Of a DNA stretch of 64,000 bases, positions 36,010 through 45,403 are shown piece after piece. Position numbers and translations under genes: made by a program. Each line of letters starts with the position of its first letter. The first letter of the stretch is position 1. Source of the stretch: Chlorogloea purpurea SAG 13.99 (GTDB taxonomy: Bacteria; Cyanobacteriota; Cyanobacteriia; Cyanobacteriales; Microcystaceae); contig JADQBB010000011.1 in NCBI GenBank assembly GCA_016903695.1, forward strand, positions 45,710 through 109,709. The letters are read 5' to 3'. The notes beneath the pieces are model-generated. The model was not told the DNA's origin. It made no database searches and was given only the letters and a program-made list of their open reading frames with translations.

Positions 36010-37902
36010 ATGAGAGAATTTCTTTTACAAACGAGTTGGTTCATTCCTTTCTACGGCTTAATCGGCTCGATTCTGTCCCTACCTTGGTCTTTAGGCATAA
36101 TCTGCCGCACGGGGCCCCGGCCTGCCGCCTATCTAAACTTACTGATGACCGTTATCGGCTTAATACACGGTTCCTACGCCTTGAACGCTATCTGGCACAG
36201 GGAAACTCAAAGGTTAGTCTGGCAGTGGTTGAGCGTGGCGGACTTGAATTTATCCCTGTCGATCGAATTATCCCCCGTCAGTCTCGGTGCGCTGGAAGTA
36301 ATCACCGTGGTCAGTCTTCTTGCCCAAACATACGCCCTGGGTTACATGGAAAAAGACTGGTCATTAGCCCGCTTTTACGGGTTGATGGGATTCTTTGAAG
36401 CCGCTTTAGGCGGTATCGCCCTCAGCGACTCCTTACTACTGAGTTACGGGCTACTAGAAATGCTCACCCTCTCTACCTATCTCCTCGTCGGTTTCTGGTA
36501 CGCGCAACCTCTAGTCGTCACCGCCGCCCGCGACGCGTTCTTAACGAAAAGAGTCGGGGATATAATCCTATTAATGGGTTTGGTGGCTCTCTCCAGTTAC
36601 GGCGCCGGTTTAACCTTCACCGAGATAGAAAACTGGGCGGAAACATCCCCCCTCGACACTTTCACCGCCACCCTCATCGGTTTATCCCTCATCGCCGGGC
36701 CCACGGGCAAATGCGCCCAATTCCCCCTCAACCTCTGGCTAGATGAAGCGATGGAAGGGCCCAACCCGGCGGGTATCATGCGAAATTCGATCGTGGTTTC
36801 AGCGGGTGCTTACGTTCTGATTCAACTGCAACCGGTCTTAAGTCTTTCTCCCATCGCTTCCGACGCGTTGATAGTTATAGGGTCTGTCAGCGCCGTGGGT
36901 GCTTCTCTGATCGCCCTAGCCCAAATCGACATTAAACGTGCCCTGTGTCATTCCACCAGCGCCTATCTGGGATTAGTATTCATAGCCGTGGGCTTAGGTC
37001 ACGTCGATATAGCTTTACTGATACTATTGGGTCACGCCCTCTCTAAAGCCCTTCTCTTCATGAGTGCCGGTTCGATCATCCTCACCACCAGTAACCAGAA
37101 CATCACCGAGATGGGCGGCATCTGGTCGAGAATGCCCGCTACCACCACGGCTTTCGTCGTAGGCGCTACGGGAATGACAGGTTTATTACCCCTGGGGATG
37201 TTCTGGACGTGGCAAAGATGGTTTAACGGCACATGGGCGATACATTGGTGGTTAGTAGCCCTGTTATGTTTCGTCAACGCCTTCAGCGTTTTGAACTTGA
37301 CTCGCGTCTTCCGTTTGGTTTTCCTCGGTAAACCCCAGAGCAAAACCCGTCGCACTCCAGAGATACCCTGGCCGATGGCTTTCCCGATGGTGTGCCTGAT
37401 CGTTATCAATCTTATCGCCCCCATCATCCCCATCCGTTGGAATCTCTGGTTATCTCCCACCAATCCCCTGAGTCCGGGAGAAGCTTTTATGAGTTATCCC
37501 TTCCTGTTAATCATGGGGGCGGGTTTAGCGGGTTATATTCTAGGGTTGCGTTTAGAACTACGCCGCGCTTGGGCTAGACCGACTCAGTTATCGTTGCGCT
37601 TCTTCCAAGACCTTTTCGCTTATGATTTTTATTTAGATCGAGTGTACGCGTTCACCGTAGTTTGGGCGGTCGCTTCTCTGTCGAAAATTACTTCTTGGCT
37701 CGATCGTTATGTGATCGATGGTGCGGTTAATCTGGTGAGTCTCTTTACTATTTTCACCGGCAGCTCACTCAAATACAACGTCACCGGTCAATCACAATTT
37801 TACGTTCTCACGATCGTCGTCGGGGTCTGTTTCTTCATCTGGAGAGTATTCAACGGTCAATGGTCTGTAGTCACTAATTATTGGTCTTCTCTGCTAAATT
37901 AA
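36010..37902 (+). CDS. ndhF4: NDH-1 CO2-uptake complex subunit NdhF (NdhF4 type)
   Basis: A 630-residue polytopic NuoL/MrpA-like subunit with about 15 membrane helices. TGKCAQFPLNLWLDEAMEGPNPAGIM and HALSKALLFMSAGSII are the conserved proton-channel helices. RTGPRPAAYLNLLMT near the N-terminus is typical of the CO2-uptake NdhF3/F4 group, not NdhF1. I prefer NdhF4 because ndhF4-ndhD4 is divergent from ccmK in other cyanobacteria such as Nostoc (established knowledge). It forms the membrane arm of NDH-1MS', the constitutive low-affinity CO2-hydration complex. ndhD follows after two bases. Confidence 0.85.
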   Translation: MREFLLQTSWFIPFYGLIGSILSLPWSLGIICRTGPRPAAYLNLLMTVIGLIHGSYALNAIWHRETQRLVWQWLSVADLNLSLSIELSPVSLGALEVITVVSLLAQTYALGYMEKDWSLARFYGLMGFFEAALGGIALSDSLLLSYGLLEMLTLSTYLLVGFWYAQPLVVTAARDAFLTKRVGDIILLMGLVALSSYGAGLTFTEIENWAETSPLDTFTATLIGLSLIAGPTGKCAQFPLNLWLDEAMEGPNPAGIMRNSIVVSAGAYVLIQLQPVLSLSPIASDALIVIGSVSAVGASLIALAQIDIKRALCHSTSAYLGLVFIAVGLGHVDIALLILLGHALSKALLFMSAGSIILTTSNQNITEMGGIWSRMPATTTAFVVGATGMTGLLPLGMFWTWQRWFNGTWAIHWWLVALLCFVNAFSVLNLTRVFRLVFLGKPQSKTRRTPEIPWPMAFPMVCLIVINLIAPIIPIRWNLWLSPTNPLSPGEAFMSYPFLLIMGAGLAGYILGLRLELRRAWARPTQLSLRFFQDLFAYDFYLDRVYAFTVVWAVASLSKITSWLDRYVIDGAVNLVSLFTIFTGSSLKYNVTGQSQFYVLTIVVGVCFFIWRVFNGQWSVVTNYWSSLLN

Positions 37903-37904
37903 TC

Positions 37905-39410
37905 ATGATGTTAAGTGTTTTCATCTGGCTTCCTTTTATCGCCGCCATCGGGGCCGCTTTCCTGCCTTTATCGGGTAAACAAACTAAAGCTTTAGCCTTC
38001 ACCGCTTCCCTGCTCATAGTCATAGCTAATATCGTTTTAGCTTTTCAATTCGACCCGGCTAACACGGCGATGCAATTCCGGGAGAATATACCCTGGGTCG
38101 CTCCTTTAGGACTGAGTTATAGTTTGGGGATTGACGGGTTATCCTTTCCCCTCCTTTGTGTCAGTAGTCTCTTGACGGTTATCGCTATCTATTCCACCAC
38201 TAGAACGATCGAGCGACACCGTTTTTACTATGCGTTGATCCTTTTACTTAACGGTGCTGTGGCCGGTGCATTTTTAAGCCAAGACCTATTATTATTCTTC
38301 CTTTTTTACGAATTAGAAATCGTCCCCTTATATTTCCTCATCGCTATTTGGGGAGGAGAAAGGCGGGGCTATGCCGCTATGAAATTCCTACTCTATACGG
38401 CCATCTCCGGTTTTCTAGTGCTGATTGCCTTTTTAGGTGTAGTTTGGTTAACGGGTGCTGACAGTTTCGCCTACGAGGCTCTTCTCAATAATAATTTACC
38501 CGTGGACAAACAATTATTATTACTCGCACCGCTATTGATCGGATTAGCGATCAAAACTCCGATTTTCCCCTTTCATACCTGGTTGCCCGATGCCCACGTA
38601 GAAGCTTCCACACCCGTCTCCATACTGCTCGCAGGAGTATTATTGAAATTGGGTACTTACGGCTTATTAAGATTCGGACTGGGATTATTTTTAGAAGGTT
38701 GGTCAGTTCTAGCGCCCTGGATGGCCACTTTAGCCGCCGTCAGCGCCTTATACGGTGCTTCCTGTGCGATCGCACAGAAGGATATGAAAAAGGTCGTGGC
38801 TTATTCATCGATCGCCCACATGGCTTATGTACTTTTAGCCGCCGCCGCCAGTACGCGATTGAGCGTCACCGCCGCTATGTTACAGATGGTGAGTCACGGA
38901 TTGATCTCGGCTTTACTATTCCTGTTAGTGGGAATTGTTTATACGAAAACCGGCAGTAGAGACGTGGACTTTTTAAGGGGTTTACTGAATCCAGAAAGGG
39001 GTTTACCGATTACCGGGACTTTGATGATCCTCGCGGTGATGGCCAGCGCTGGTATTCCTGGCATGGTGGGTTTCATCTCCGAGTTTTTAGTATTCAGGGG
39101 TAGTTTCCCTATCTTTCCCTTACAAACTTTATTCTGTTTGATCGGTAGCGGTCTTACTGCGGTTTATTTTCTCTTGATGATCAATAAAGTTTTCTTCGGG
39201 CGTTTAACCCCGGAATTGGCGCGCATTCCCCGCAGCACTTGGACGGAACGTTATCCTGCTTTCGTCCTGTCCCTATTGATCATAGTTCTCGGTTTACAAC
39301 CAGGGTGGATAGTGAGGTGGAGTGAGCCACAGGCCGCGGTTTTGTTGACGGGTAATAGTGATGTTTCTGCGAGTGTTACCCTGACGGGGAAGGCAAATTT
39401 GCTGAACTAA
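37905..39410 (+). CDS. ndhD4: NDH-1 CO2-uptake complex subunit NdhD (NdhD4 type)
   Basis: A 501-residue NuoM-like subunit. The helix EVEIVPLYFLI-like element (FYELEIVPLYFLIAIWGG), KTPIFPFHTWLPDAHVEA and the KKVVAYSSIAHM helix hold the conserved Glu, Lys and His channel residues. The start is the ATG at 37905, two bases after the ndhF4 stop; an in-frame upstream extension would overlap ndhF4. The usual partner chpX/cupB (CO2 hydration protein) does not follow: the next gene is on the other strand. Confidence 0.88.
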   Translation: MMLSVFIWLPFIAAIGAAFLPLSGKQTKALAFTASLLIVIANIVLAFQFDPANTAMQFRENIPWVAPLGLSYSLGIDGLSFPLLCVSSLLTVIAIYSTTRTIERHRFYYALILLLNGAVAGAFLSQDLLLFFLFYELEIVPLYFLIAIWGGERRGYAAMKFLLYTAISGFLVLIAFLGVVWLTGADSFAYEALLNNNLPVDKQLLLLAPLLIGLAIKTPIFPFHTWLPDAHVEASTPVSILLAGVLLKLGTYGLLRFGLGLFLEGWSVLAPWMATLAAVSALYGASCAIAQKDMKKVVAYSSIAHMAYVLLAAAASTRLSVTAAMLQMVSHGLISALLFLLVGIVYTKTGSRDVDFLRGLLNPERGLPITGTLMILAVMASAGIPGMVGFISEFLVFRGSFPIFPLQTLFCLIGSGLTAVYFLLMINKVFFGRLTPELARIPRSTWTERYPAFVLSLLIIVLGLQPGWIVRWSEPQAAVLLTGNSDVSASVTLTGKANLLN

Positions 39411-39421
39411 ATAGCAATGAG

Positions 39422-39736
39422 CTAGTTCTGCCTTTGCTGTTTGATTTTCATCATTTTTTCCCTTTGAGGTGAAGGATTTTTAAAAGATTCTTGATAACGA
39501 GCTTCTTGCCAATTCCTGAGCCTTAACAAATAATTCTCAATTTTTGACTTATTATGTAAATAGTAAGTGATAGTGGCATAGATTTTTTCTAAGCTTAGAT
39601 CCGGGTATATAGCCTTAATTTCTTCAGGCGTATATCCTTCTAAAAAGTAGAAAAGTACATTGTCAATGCCGATGCGGTGCCCCTTGATTCTAATATCATC
39701 TTCGGAAATAAATAAGAAATAATCTTCTAGTTGCAT
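39422..39736 (-). CDS. DUF433 family protein
   Basis: A 104-residue protein. IRIKGHRIGIDNVLFYFLEGYTPEEIKAIYPDLSLEKIYATITYYL is the DUF433 pattern, a short HTH-like domain often found as an antitoxin next to a PIN-like DUF5615 toxin. No such partner is found here: the stop faces ndhD4 12 bases away and the upstream side is empty. It may be an orphan antitoxin. Function is otherwise unknown. Confidence 0.75.
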   Translation of the reverse strand: MQLEDYFLFISEDDIRIKGHRIGIDNVLFYFLEGYTPEEIKAIYPDLSLEKIYATITYYLHNKSKIENYLLRLRNWQEARYQESFKNPSPQREKMMKIKQQRQN

Positions 39737-40199
39737 AATTAGGATTGATATACACAGCCATATATTTATTAATAAACATATTATAGTACTCGCTTATTAT
39801 GATGCTGATATTATTTTTAAATATCTCAACACAGTGTACTATGAACTTAATAGTACATTTGCTTTGAAGTAGGGTTAAGTAAAAATGCTTAGCCCTGTGA
39901 TTATCGAGGTAATACATGGTCACACGCTATCGCGCAACACCTGATAGTCATCCGAGGGTGAGCCTAGTCGATAAATACACCCGTTTATTCGAATTTTATA
40001 GCTTTTCCGCCTTTAGGAGCGACATGGGGGCGATGACCGCTTTCGGTTTCGGGGCGACTTTCAAACGGAAGTTGAAGAAGTGATTTTGTCGTTGCTAGAA
40101 GCGCTTTTTCGGGGCTTATAGGGATTCGATCCCGGCGGGCGGGGGAGCGATTCCCTGCCTGTTATCGTACAAATAGGATACTGCTTGATAGCGTGATAA
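39737..40199. other. 463-base spacer without supported gene
   Basis: The right part (about 39960-40160) is GC-richer than the rest, with frames resembling decayed coding sequence, but nothing recognisable. ATTCCCTGCCT at about 40151-40161 also occurs at the hairpin block near 14260, so this could be a related dispersed element. A GGGATTCGATCCC segment at about 40120 resembles a tRNA T-arm, but the remaining arms are missing. Confidence 0.4.
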
Positions 40200-40673
40200 T
40201 TATTCTTCCTCGTCCATATCAGGATTTGTTGGCTCATCTTGTATCTGGGCGAGAAGACTTTCTAAAGAATCTGGAAACTCTCCTCGCGAAACTTTTTTAG
40301 AGAACACCTCATAGCAATCTTTTTTATCACCTTCTTTACGTGGGTATCCTAGCCAAAGAATAATAAATACTTTTCTCTCTTTAAAGGGTCTAAAAAATAG
40401 ACGGTAACGGCTTGGCAGTCCCATTTTTTTGACACGACCGTATTTTTGTAAGGGGCCCGAAAGAACGAAATGAGACGCAAATGGGTCTAGGGGAATTTTT
40501 TCTTTAATCGTCACATCCAGTGCTTTAAGTAATTTCACATCGGGATGAACGATAAAATCTTCCTCTTTCAATTTAACCTTTAAACTTTTCACCTTCTCGA
40601 CTAAAGCGAACCATTGCTCGTAAAATAAGGGGTGAAAAAAGATAGTCCATCCCTGACAGATGAGCGGTTTCAT
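40200..40673 (-). CDS. yhaV: YhaV-type toxin (RNase)
   Basis: A 157-residue YhaV-family toxin, a RelE-superfamily ribosome-dependent or free mRNA interferase. GWTIFFHPLFYEQW at the start, LGYPRKEGDKKDCYEVF and the RYRLFFRPFKERKVFIILWLGY strand pair are the family core. The last residues are acidic (DMDEEE). Its ATG overlaps the stop of the upstream PrlF-like antitoxin by four bases, the normal antitoxin-first order. Confidence 0.85.
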   Translation of the reverse strand: MKPLICQGWTIFFHPLFYEQWFALVEKVKSLKVKLKEEDFIVHPDVKLLKALDVTIKEKIPLDPFASHFVLSGPLQKYGRVKKMGLPSRYRLFFRPFKERKVFIILWLGYPRKEGDKKDCYEVFSKKVSRGEFPDSLESLLAQIQDEPTNPDMDEEE

Positions 40674-40993
40674 GGCTCTACAGTTACACCGGCAAGAAGT
40701 TCATCTATTTCTAGACTCATTTCTTCAGTATAAAGAATTAAAGACGATGGATCTTGAAAAGCTTCTTTCATTAAAGTGTCTAAGAAAAGACTCATCATTA
40801 AATTTTCCGTATCCGAATCTTCACCGTCATCGATCCCGTTTAATCGTACTAAAAGGGTATTCTCGGAAATAACTTCAATATGTCCACCCGCCGACACTAG
40901 ATGAGGATAGTCTTTAGAAAAAGACCTCGGTAGACGAAAGCCATCTTGATTACCTATTTTTGCGGGACTGATGGGGTAACTTTTATTCGTCAT
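40670..40993 (-). CDS. prlF: PrlF-like AbrB-family antitoxin
   Basis: A 107-residue protein with an N-terminal swapped-hairpin AbrB DNA-binding domain (ISPAKIGNQDGFRLPRSF followed by GGHIEVISENTLLVRL). The C-terminal acidic helical part should bind the toxin. It lies directly upstream of yhaV with a four-base overlap and should repress its own promoter, in the 120-base gap before 41113 or within it. Confidence 0.8.
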   Translation of the reverse strand: MTNKSYPISPAKIGNQDGFRLPRSFSKDYPHLVSAGGHIEVISENTLLVRLNGIDDGEDSDTENLMMSLFLDTLMKEAFQDPSSLILYTEEMSLEIDELLAGVTVEP

Positions 40994-41113
40994 AGAAGCT
41001 AGAAGAGGGACATACGATATTATTATTTTATGTTATGACATGATGTTATAACATGAGTGTAGCGCCAGTATTGACGGGGACGAAAGATATATCCATGCTA
41101 CATGGAACCTTCT

Positions 41114-41899
41114 TCAAGTAGCGTAGTAAGGCTCGAACCAATTGTTATTCTGATGGGAATTTTCGGGTAAATGCACGATCACTGACTGTAAATTAGCATC
41201 CTCCAGATAAATTTGCGACAGATTTGCGCCGATTAAATTGGCTCCTTCTAAATTAACACTCCGTAAACGCGCCCCTGCCAGATTCGCCCCTCTCAAATTA
41301 GCACCCCTTAAATCACTGCCGGTTAAACGCACCTCGCTCAAATTCACATTTTCTAGATTAGCCCCACACAGATCCACTTCTTTAATAAAAGCACCTTGGA
41401 GATTAGTGCCGTTAAAGGATATATCCCGTAAATTAGCCCCAGTCAAACGAGTTTGTTGTAGATTAGCCCAATTGAAATTAACTCCCCTTAAATCCGCCTC
41501 TAGGAGATTACTGCGCTGCAAATTAGCCGCCGATAGATTAGCATTTCTCAAATCTGCGCCCCTGAGATTAGCATGGGCTAAATTTGCCCCCGCTAATCGC
41601 GCTCCCACTAACTTCGCTTGTACTAAAAAGGCTCCCGTTAAATTAGCTTTTGTTAAGTCAGCTTTTTCTAGATCCGCCTGGTTCATTTTGGCGAAAGTCA
41701 AATTAGCACGATTTAAATTAGCTCTTTTCAAAATAGCTTTCGTCAGAAAAGCCCGCGTCAAATTGGCTCCGATAAGTTGGGAATCTTGGAAATTAACACC
41801 GATCAAGGTGAGTCTTTCTAGGTCTTCGTTGCTTAATTCGATCCCGGCAAACTGGGTTTGTCCCCCTTCATACAGCCTTAACAGTTGGTTGATTTTCAT
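41114..41899 (-). CDS. Pentapeptide-repeat protein
   Basis: A 261-residue protein that is almost wholly A(D/N)Lxx repeats from residue 25 to 245 (such as ANLTRAFLTKAILKRANLNR), predicted to fold as a right-handed quadrilateral beta-helix of about 11 coils. Such proteins are abundant in cyanobacteria. Known members bind gyrase or thylakoid factors, but most have no known role. The short N-terminal segment MKINQLLRLYEGGQTQF precedes the repeats and there is no signal peptide. Confidence 0.9.
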   Translation of the reverse strand: MKINQLLRLYEGGQTQFAGIELSNEDLERLTLIGVNFQDSQLIGANLTRAFLTKAILKRANLNRANLTFAKMNQADLEKADLTKANLTGAFLVQAKLVGARLAGANLAHANLRGADLRNANLSAANLQRSNLLEADLRGVNFNWANLQQTRLTGANLRDISFNGTNLQGAFIKEVDLCGANLENVNLSEVRLTGSDLRGANLRGANLAGARLRSVNLEGANLIGANLSQIYLEDANLQSVIVHLPENSHQNNNWFEPYYAT

Positions 41900-42204
41900 G
41901 AGCTTTTATTTTTGACTTTACTTTGAGCATGGGGTGAAAAAGTATAAAGCTATGTCAACAGGTAAAATTTCAAAATCAAATTAATGATTTTCATCATACT
42001 CTAAATAATCTTTTAATTAATAAGTATAGGGAAGATGGTTTAAAAAACTTATTCGTTCGTTAAATTAACTCACGAAAATTATGAGAAACAATCAGAAGTT
42101 TTGCGTAAAAATTTATACACGACCGATAATCTGGTCATGTTTTCTGAAAATATACGGAGTTTTCCGTAACAGAAATTGACAAAGAATTTTGCAGAAGGAG
42201 GGCG
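41900..42204. other. 305-base AT-rich spacer
   Basis: It lies between the start of the pentapeptide gene and the 3' end of the HTH gene, both on the minus strand. It must carry the pentapeptide promoter and may carry a terminator. I see no gene, repeat or clear hairpin. Confidence 0.5.
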
Positions 42205-43227
42205 TTAAGGAGTCAGGGTATAGATACGACCATCGATGAGCAGGCGAGTGATGCCCTTCGCTTCGAGATGACTGTGAACTTTTTGTAAAAGTTGCCCATC
42301 GGGAACTTTTATCACTCGTTCGCGCCGCTTGGAAAAGCGCCTGGCGACCCGATGACTATCAAAAACCGGTAAAGTACGCTGTTGCACCTCTTGAGGGGGG
42401 ATTTTCCCTAATTCGGCAAAATCTTTGAGAGGGCGGGTGATCAACTCGGCAAATCGATCGATCACCAGGTAACAGGTTTTGGGAAAAGCCGCCGCAGAAA
42501 AAGGTAATACCTGTAACCCGGCGCCGGATTGATTAAAAGATTCGGGGCGATAATCTCTCTCGTCATCCTCATCGTCCCAATCATCCTCTTCATCGTCTTC
42601 GTCGAGGTCATCAATATCCTCACCGAACATTTCCTCTAAGGTGTTGACATTGACTAGATCCTCATCATCCTCATCCTGGGTTGCGTCTTTTTTGAGGATG
42701 GTATCGGGGGAAGATTCCGACTCTTCCAAGAAAAACTCGTCTTGTCCGGCCAAAAACTGAGATTCGGTAACGGCGGGCTTTTGCTTATCTTCCTGCGGTT
42801 CCTTCTCATCTGCTGAATTTTGACGCTCGATTTTAATCGGTTTCTGTTTAATTTTATAGAGATTGAGCGATTTACCCTCAGGAAGTTCCGAAGTAACATC
42901 CACGATCGATACCGTTTCTTTCGCCTCTTCTTTTGGGGCTGACACATTCAAGGATAATTGTTCTAATACTGGTTGTGAGGGGGTATCAGTATCGGATTGG
43001 TCTTCATCGTCGCTATCTGATGAGTTGCGTCGGGGAGTCCTCGCCAGACGCTTCTGCTGAATGAGATCCTCGTACTCCGTCTCGGTGAGAAAGCTTTTGA
43101 GAAAACGGCTGATCGTCGAACTACTTACTTCGTAGCGATCGGCCAAAGTAGAAGTAGTAGCCTCTGTCTCCCGATAAAGCTTAAGAATTTCTGTTTTCGT
43201 AGCGTCAGTTAGTTTTTTTGGACTCAT
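42205..43227 (-). CDS. HTH protein with highly acidic central region
   Basis: A 340-residue protein. Residues about 1-60 (LTDATKTEILKLYRETEATTSTLADRYEVSSSTISRFLKSFL) form a transposase-like helix-turn-helix. The middle (about 60-240) is low-complexity and acidic, with runs such as DLDEDDEEDDWDDEDDERD. The last about 100 residues are a folded conserved region (CYLVIDRFAELITRPLKDFAELG and LIDGRIYTL). There is no transposase catalytic core. It is conserved-looking but I do not recognise a function; nucleoid or transcription-associated binding is a guess. It is divergent from carA. Confidence 0.7.
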   Translation of the reverse strand: MSPKKLTDATKTEILKLYRETEATTSTLADRYEVSSSTISRFLKSFLTETEYEDLIQQKRLARTPRRNSSDSDDEDQSDTDTPSQPVLEQLSLNVSAPKEEAKETVSIVDVTSELPEGKSLNLYKIKQKPIKIERQNSADEKEPQEDKQKPAVTESQFLAGQDEFFLEESESSPDTILKKDATQDEDDEDLVNVNTLEEMFGEDIDDLDEDDEEDDWDDEDDERDYRPESFNQSGAGLQVLPFSAAAFPKTCYLVIDRFAELITRPLKDFAELGKIPPQEVQQRTLPVFDSHRVARRFSKRRERVIKVPDGQLLQKVHSHLEAKGITRLLIDGRIYTLTP

Positions 43228-43380
43228 ATTACTTATAGTAACTCAGGCAATGACACCCTTTGCGGTTTGTACGGTATGGAAGTATCTGTTACGATGAACA
43301 GGACGGACGGATAATAATACCTGATCTAGTCTATCGCCCAGTTATAACTCTAACCACAGTTAATTACTAAAAAGTTTACG

Positions 43381-44532
43381 ATGTTATCGATCGCCAAAGC
43401 GCAAAAAGCTCTCTTAGTTCTAGCAGACGGCACGGGTTACGAGGGATTTTCCTTCGGCGCGCCCGGCACTACCGTCGGGGAAGTCGTCTTCAATACGGGC
43501 ATGACGGGTTATCAGGAAGTTTTAACCGACCCCAGTTATTCGGGGCAGATTGTAACATTCACCTATCCAGAATTGGGCAATACGGGTGTCAACGCCGAAG
43601 ACGAAGAATCCTATCGACCCCATGTAAAAGGAGTCATCGCCCGTAATATAGCCCATCGCCCTAGTAATTGGCGTTCCCAGAAGTCGCTGACCGAGTACCT
43701 GATCCAGCATAAAATCCCCGGTATTTACGGCTTGGATACGAGGGCTTTAACGCGGAAAATTCGCTCATCCGGGGCGATGAACGGCGCTATCTCCACAGAA
43801 ATCCTCGACCCTCTCGACCTACAGCGGGTGGTACAATCAGCCCCATCGATGGCGGGCTTGAACTTGGTTAAAGAAGTAAGTACCCGCGAAGTTTACGAAT
43901 GGACGGAACCCACTAACCCCCATTGGGAATTCCGCCCCGCCGATTCGGTCAAACCAGGGGAAACCTTCACGGTGGTGGCGATCGATTTCGGGATCAAACG
44001 CAATATCCTCCGCCGTCTCGCCAGTTACGGCTGTCGGGTGATCGTCGTCCCCGCCAACACCCTCCCGGAAGACATTTACGCTTACAACCCAGACGGGATT
44101 TTCCTCTCTAACGGCCCCGGTGATCCCTCGGCGGTAGCCGAAGGCATCGCCACCGCTAAAATCCTACTGGAAAAAGGAAAACCCACTTTCGGCATCTGTA
44201 TGGGTCATCAAATTCTCGGTTTATCTCTAGGGGCGGAAACCTTCAAACTGAAATTCGGTCACAGGGGTTTGAACCAACCCTGCGGACTAAAACAAGTGGT
44301 GGAGATTACCAGTCAGAATCATGGTTTCGCGGTCAACGCCGGTTCGTTAAATCCACAGGTGGAAATCACTCACCTCAATCTCAACGATGGTACTGTAGCC
44401 GGTTTAAAACACAAAACTTTACCCTTCTTCTCGGTGCAGTATCACCCGGAAGCTAGCCCCGGCCCCCACGATGCCGATTACCTGTTTGAAAAATTCGTGG
44501 CTTTAATGCGTACTGGGCGCAATCCCGGCTAG
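43381..44532 (+). CDS. carA: Carbamoyl-phosphate synthase small subunit
   Basis: A 383-residue glutaminase subunit that delivers ammonia to CarB for carbamoyl phosphate (arginine and pyrimidine synthesis). The N-terminal small-subunit domain begins [18 protein letters not shown]. The class I amidotransferase triad is visible: cysteine in [12 protein letters not shown], histidine and glutamate in QYHPEASPG. The length is normal. carB is not adjacent. Confidence 0.96.
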   Translation: MLSIAKAQKALLVLADGTGYEGFSFGAPGTTVGEVVFNTGMTGYQEVLTDPSYSGQIVTFTYPELGNTGVNAEDEESYRPHVKGVIARNIAHRPSNWRSQKSLTEYLIQHKIPGIYGLDTRALTRKIRSSGAMNGAISTEILDPLDLQRVVQSAPSMAGLNLVKEVSTREVYEWTEPTNPHWEFRPADSVKPGETFTVVAIDFGIKRNILRRLASYGCRVIVVPANTLPEDIYAYNPDGIFLSNGPGDPSAVAEGIATAKILLEKGKPTFGICMGHQILGLSLGAETFKLKFGHRGLNQPCGLKQVVEITSQNHGFAVNAGSLNPQVEITHLNLNDGTVAGLKHKTLPFFSVQYHPEASPGPHDADYLFEKFVALMRTGRNPG

Positions 44533-44591
44533 GGATAATACGCTATACTTATAGCTTGATCATTTTGTCCGTTAAACGAAGGAGGCTCACT

Positions 44592-44963
44592 ATACCTGCT
44601 GACGCTATAAACCTGACGGTGAGTTTACGGGGAACTCGCGAAGTCAAGGATAACTACCAAATTTTTCGCCTGACGGGTCTGTTAGATGCTTTTTCCGAAC
44701 CCACTTTCACTAAAGTGCTGAAAAGCTATATCGATGAAGGCCCCAAAAACGTGATCCTGGCACTATCGCAAATAGATTTTATCGATAGTTCCGGTTTGGG
44801 TGCTTTGGTGCAACTGGTGAAAAAGGCTAAAGAAGAAGGCGGAACCTTACAGATCGTCACTAATCCTCGCGTGACCCAAACGGTAAAGTTAGTTCGTCTG
44901 GAAAGTTTTCTCTCCCTTCAACCTACCGTTGAAGACGCTGTAGCTAAAATACCTCAAGGGTGA
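44592..44963 (+). CDS. STAS-domain anti-sigma factor antagonist, apparent AUA start
   Basis: About 123 residues, a single STAS domain: INLTVSLRGTREV, then the IDFIDSSGLGALVQL phosphorylation loop (serine in DSSG). Such proteins are switched by serine kinases and bind anti-sigma factors. No ATG, GTG or TTG lies where homologues start. A perfect AAGGAGG (44579-44585) is six bases before ATA (44592), which gives (M)PADAINLTVSL. The only upstream alternative, TTG at 44556, would bury the Shine-Dalgarno sequence in the gene. The stop overlaps a possible GTG of the next gene. Confidence 0.8.
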   Translation: MPADAINLTVSLRGTREVKDNYQIFRLTGLLDAFSEPTFTKVLKSYIDEGPKNVILALSQIDFIDSSGLGALVQLVKKAKEEGGTLQIVTNPRVTQTVKLVRLESFLSLQPTVEDAVAKIPQG

Positions 44964-45019
44964 CTCTTTTGCCACTCGATCGAGCGAACGTTTGCCCGGG
45001 GATATTGTCGCCCACTGCC

Positions 45020-45403
45020 ATGCCTGAATCTTTCGAGCCACTCGCGCAATTATCCCCCGCCTCTTTAGCCTATATCGGTGATGCCGTTTATGAGCTGTAC
45101 ATCCGCCGTTATTACCTGTTACCGCCCAAGAGGATCAAAGATTATCACGAACGAGTAGTAGCACAGGTGAGAGCGGAAACCCAAGCTCATTTTTTAACTC
45201 TGTTAGAACCGGATTTGACTCCTACGGAACAGGAAGTGTTACGGAAAGGGCGTAACGGGGCAACGGGAAAACCCCGCCGCCTGTCAGCCCATATTTATCA
45301 ACGAGCCACAAGTTTAGAAACTTTGATCGGTTATTTGTATCTAACCGATCCCCCCAGATTAGAATTTTTATTGTCAAAATTATCACTCTTATTAGTCTTA
45401 TGA
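45020..45403 (+). CDS. mrnC: Mini-ribonuclease III
   Basis: About 127 residues, an RNase III catalytic domain without the double-stranded RNA-binding domain. The signature is [18 protein letters not shown] (acidic metal ligands in GDAVYE), followed by VRAETQA and [11 protein letters not shown]. It matures 23S rRNA ends. The ATG at 45020 fits the family N-terminus. A GTG at 44960 that overlaps the upstream stop would add 20 residues without family support. The stop overlaps the rlmB start (ATGA). Confidence 0.88.
   Translation: MPESFEPLAQLSPASLAYIGDAVYELYIRRYYLLPPKRIKDYHERVVAQVRAETQAHFLTLLEPDLTPTEQEVLRKGRNGATGKPRRLSAHIYQRATSLETLIGYLYLTDPPRLEFLLSKLSLLLVL

Noticed and set aside
40100..40160. 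Possible tRNA T-arm (GGGATTCGATCCC)
   Set aside because: The loop register is wrong and no acceptor, D or anticodon arm can be placed around it.
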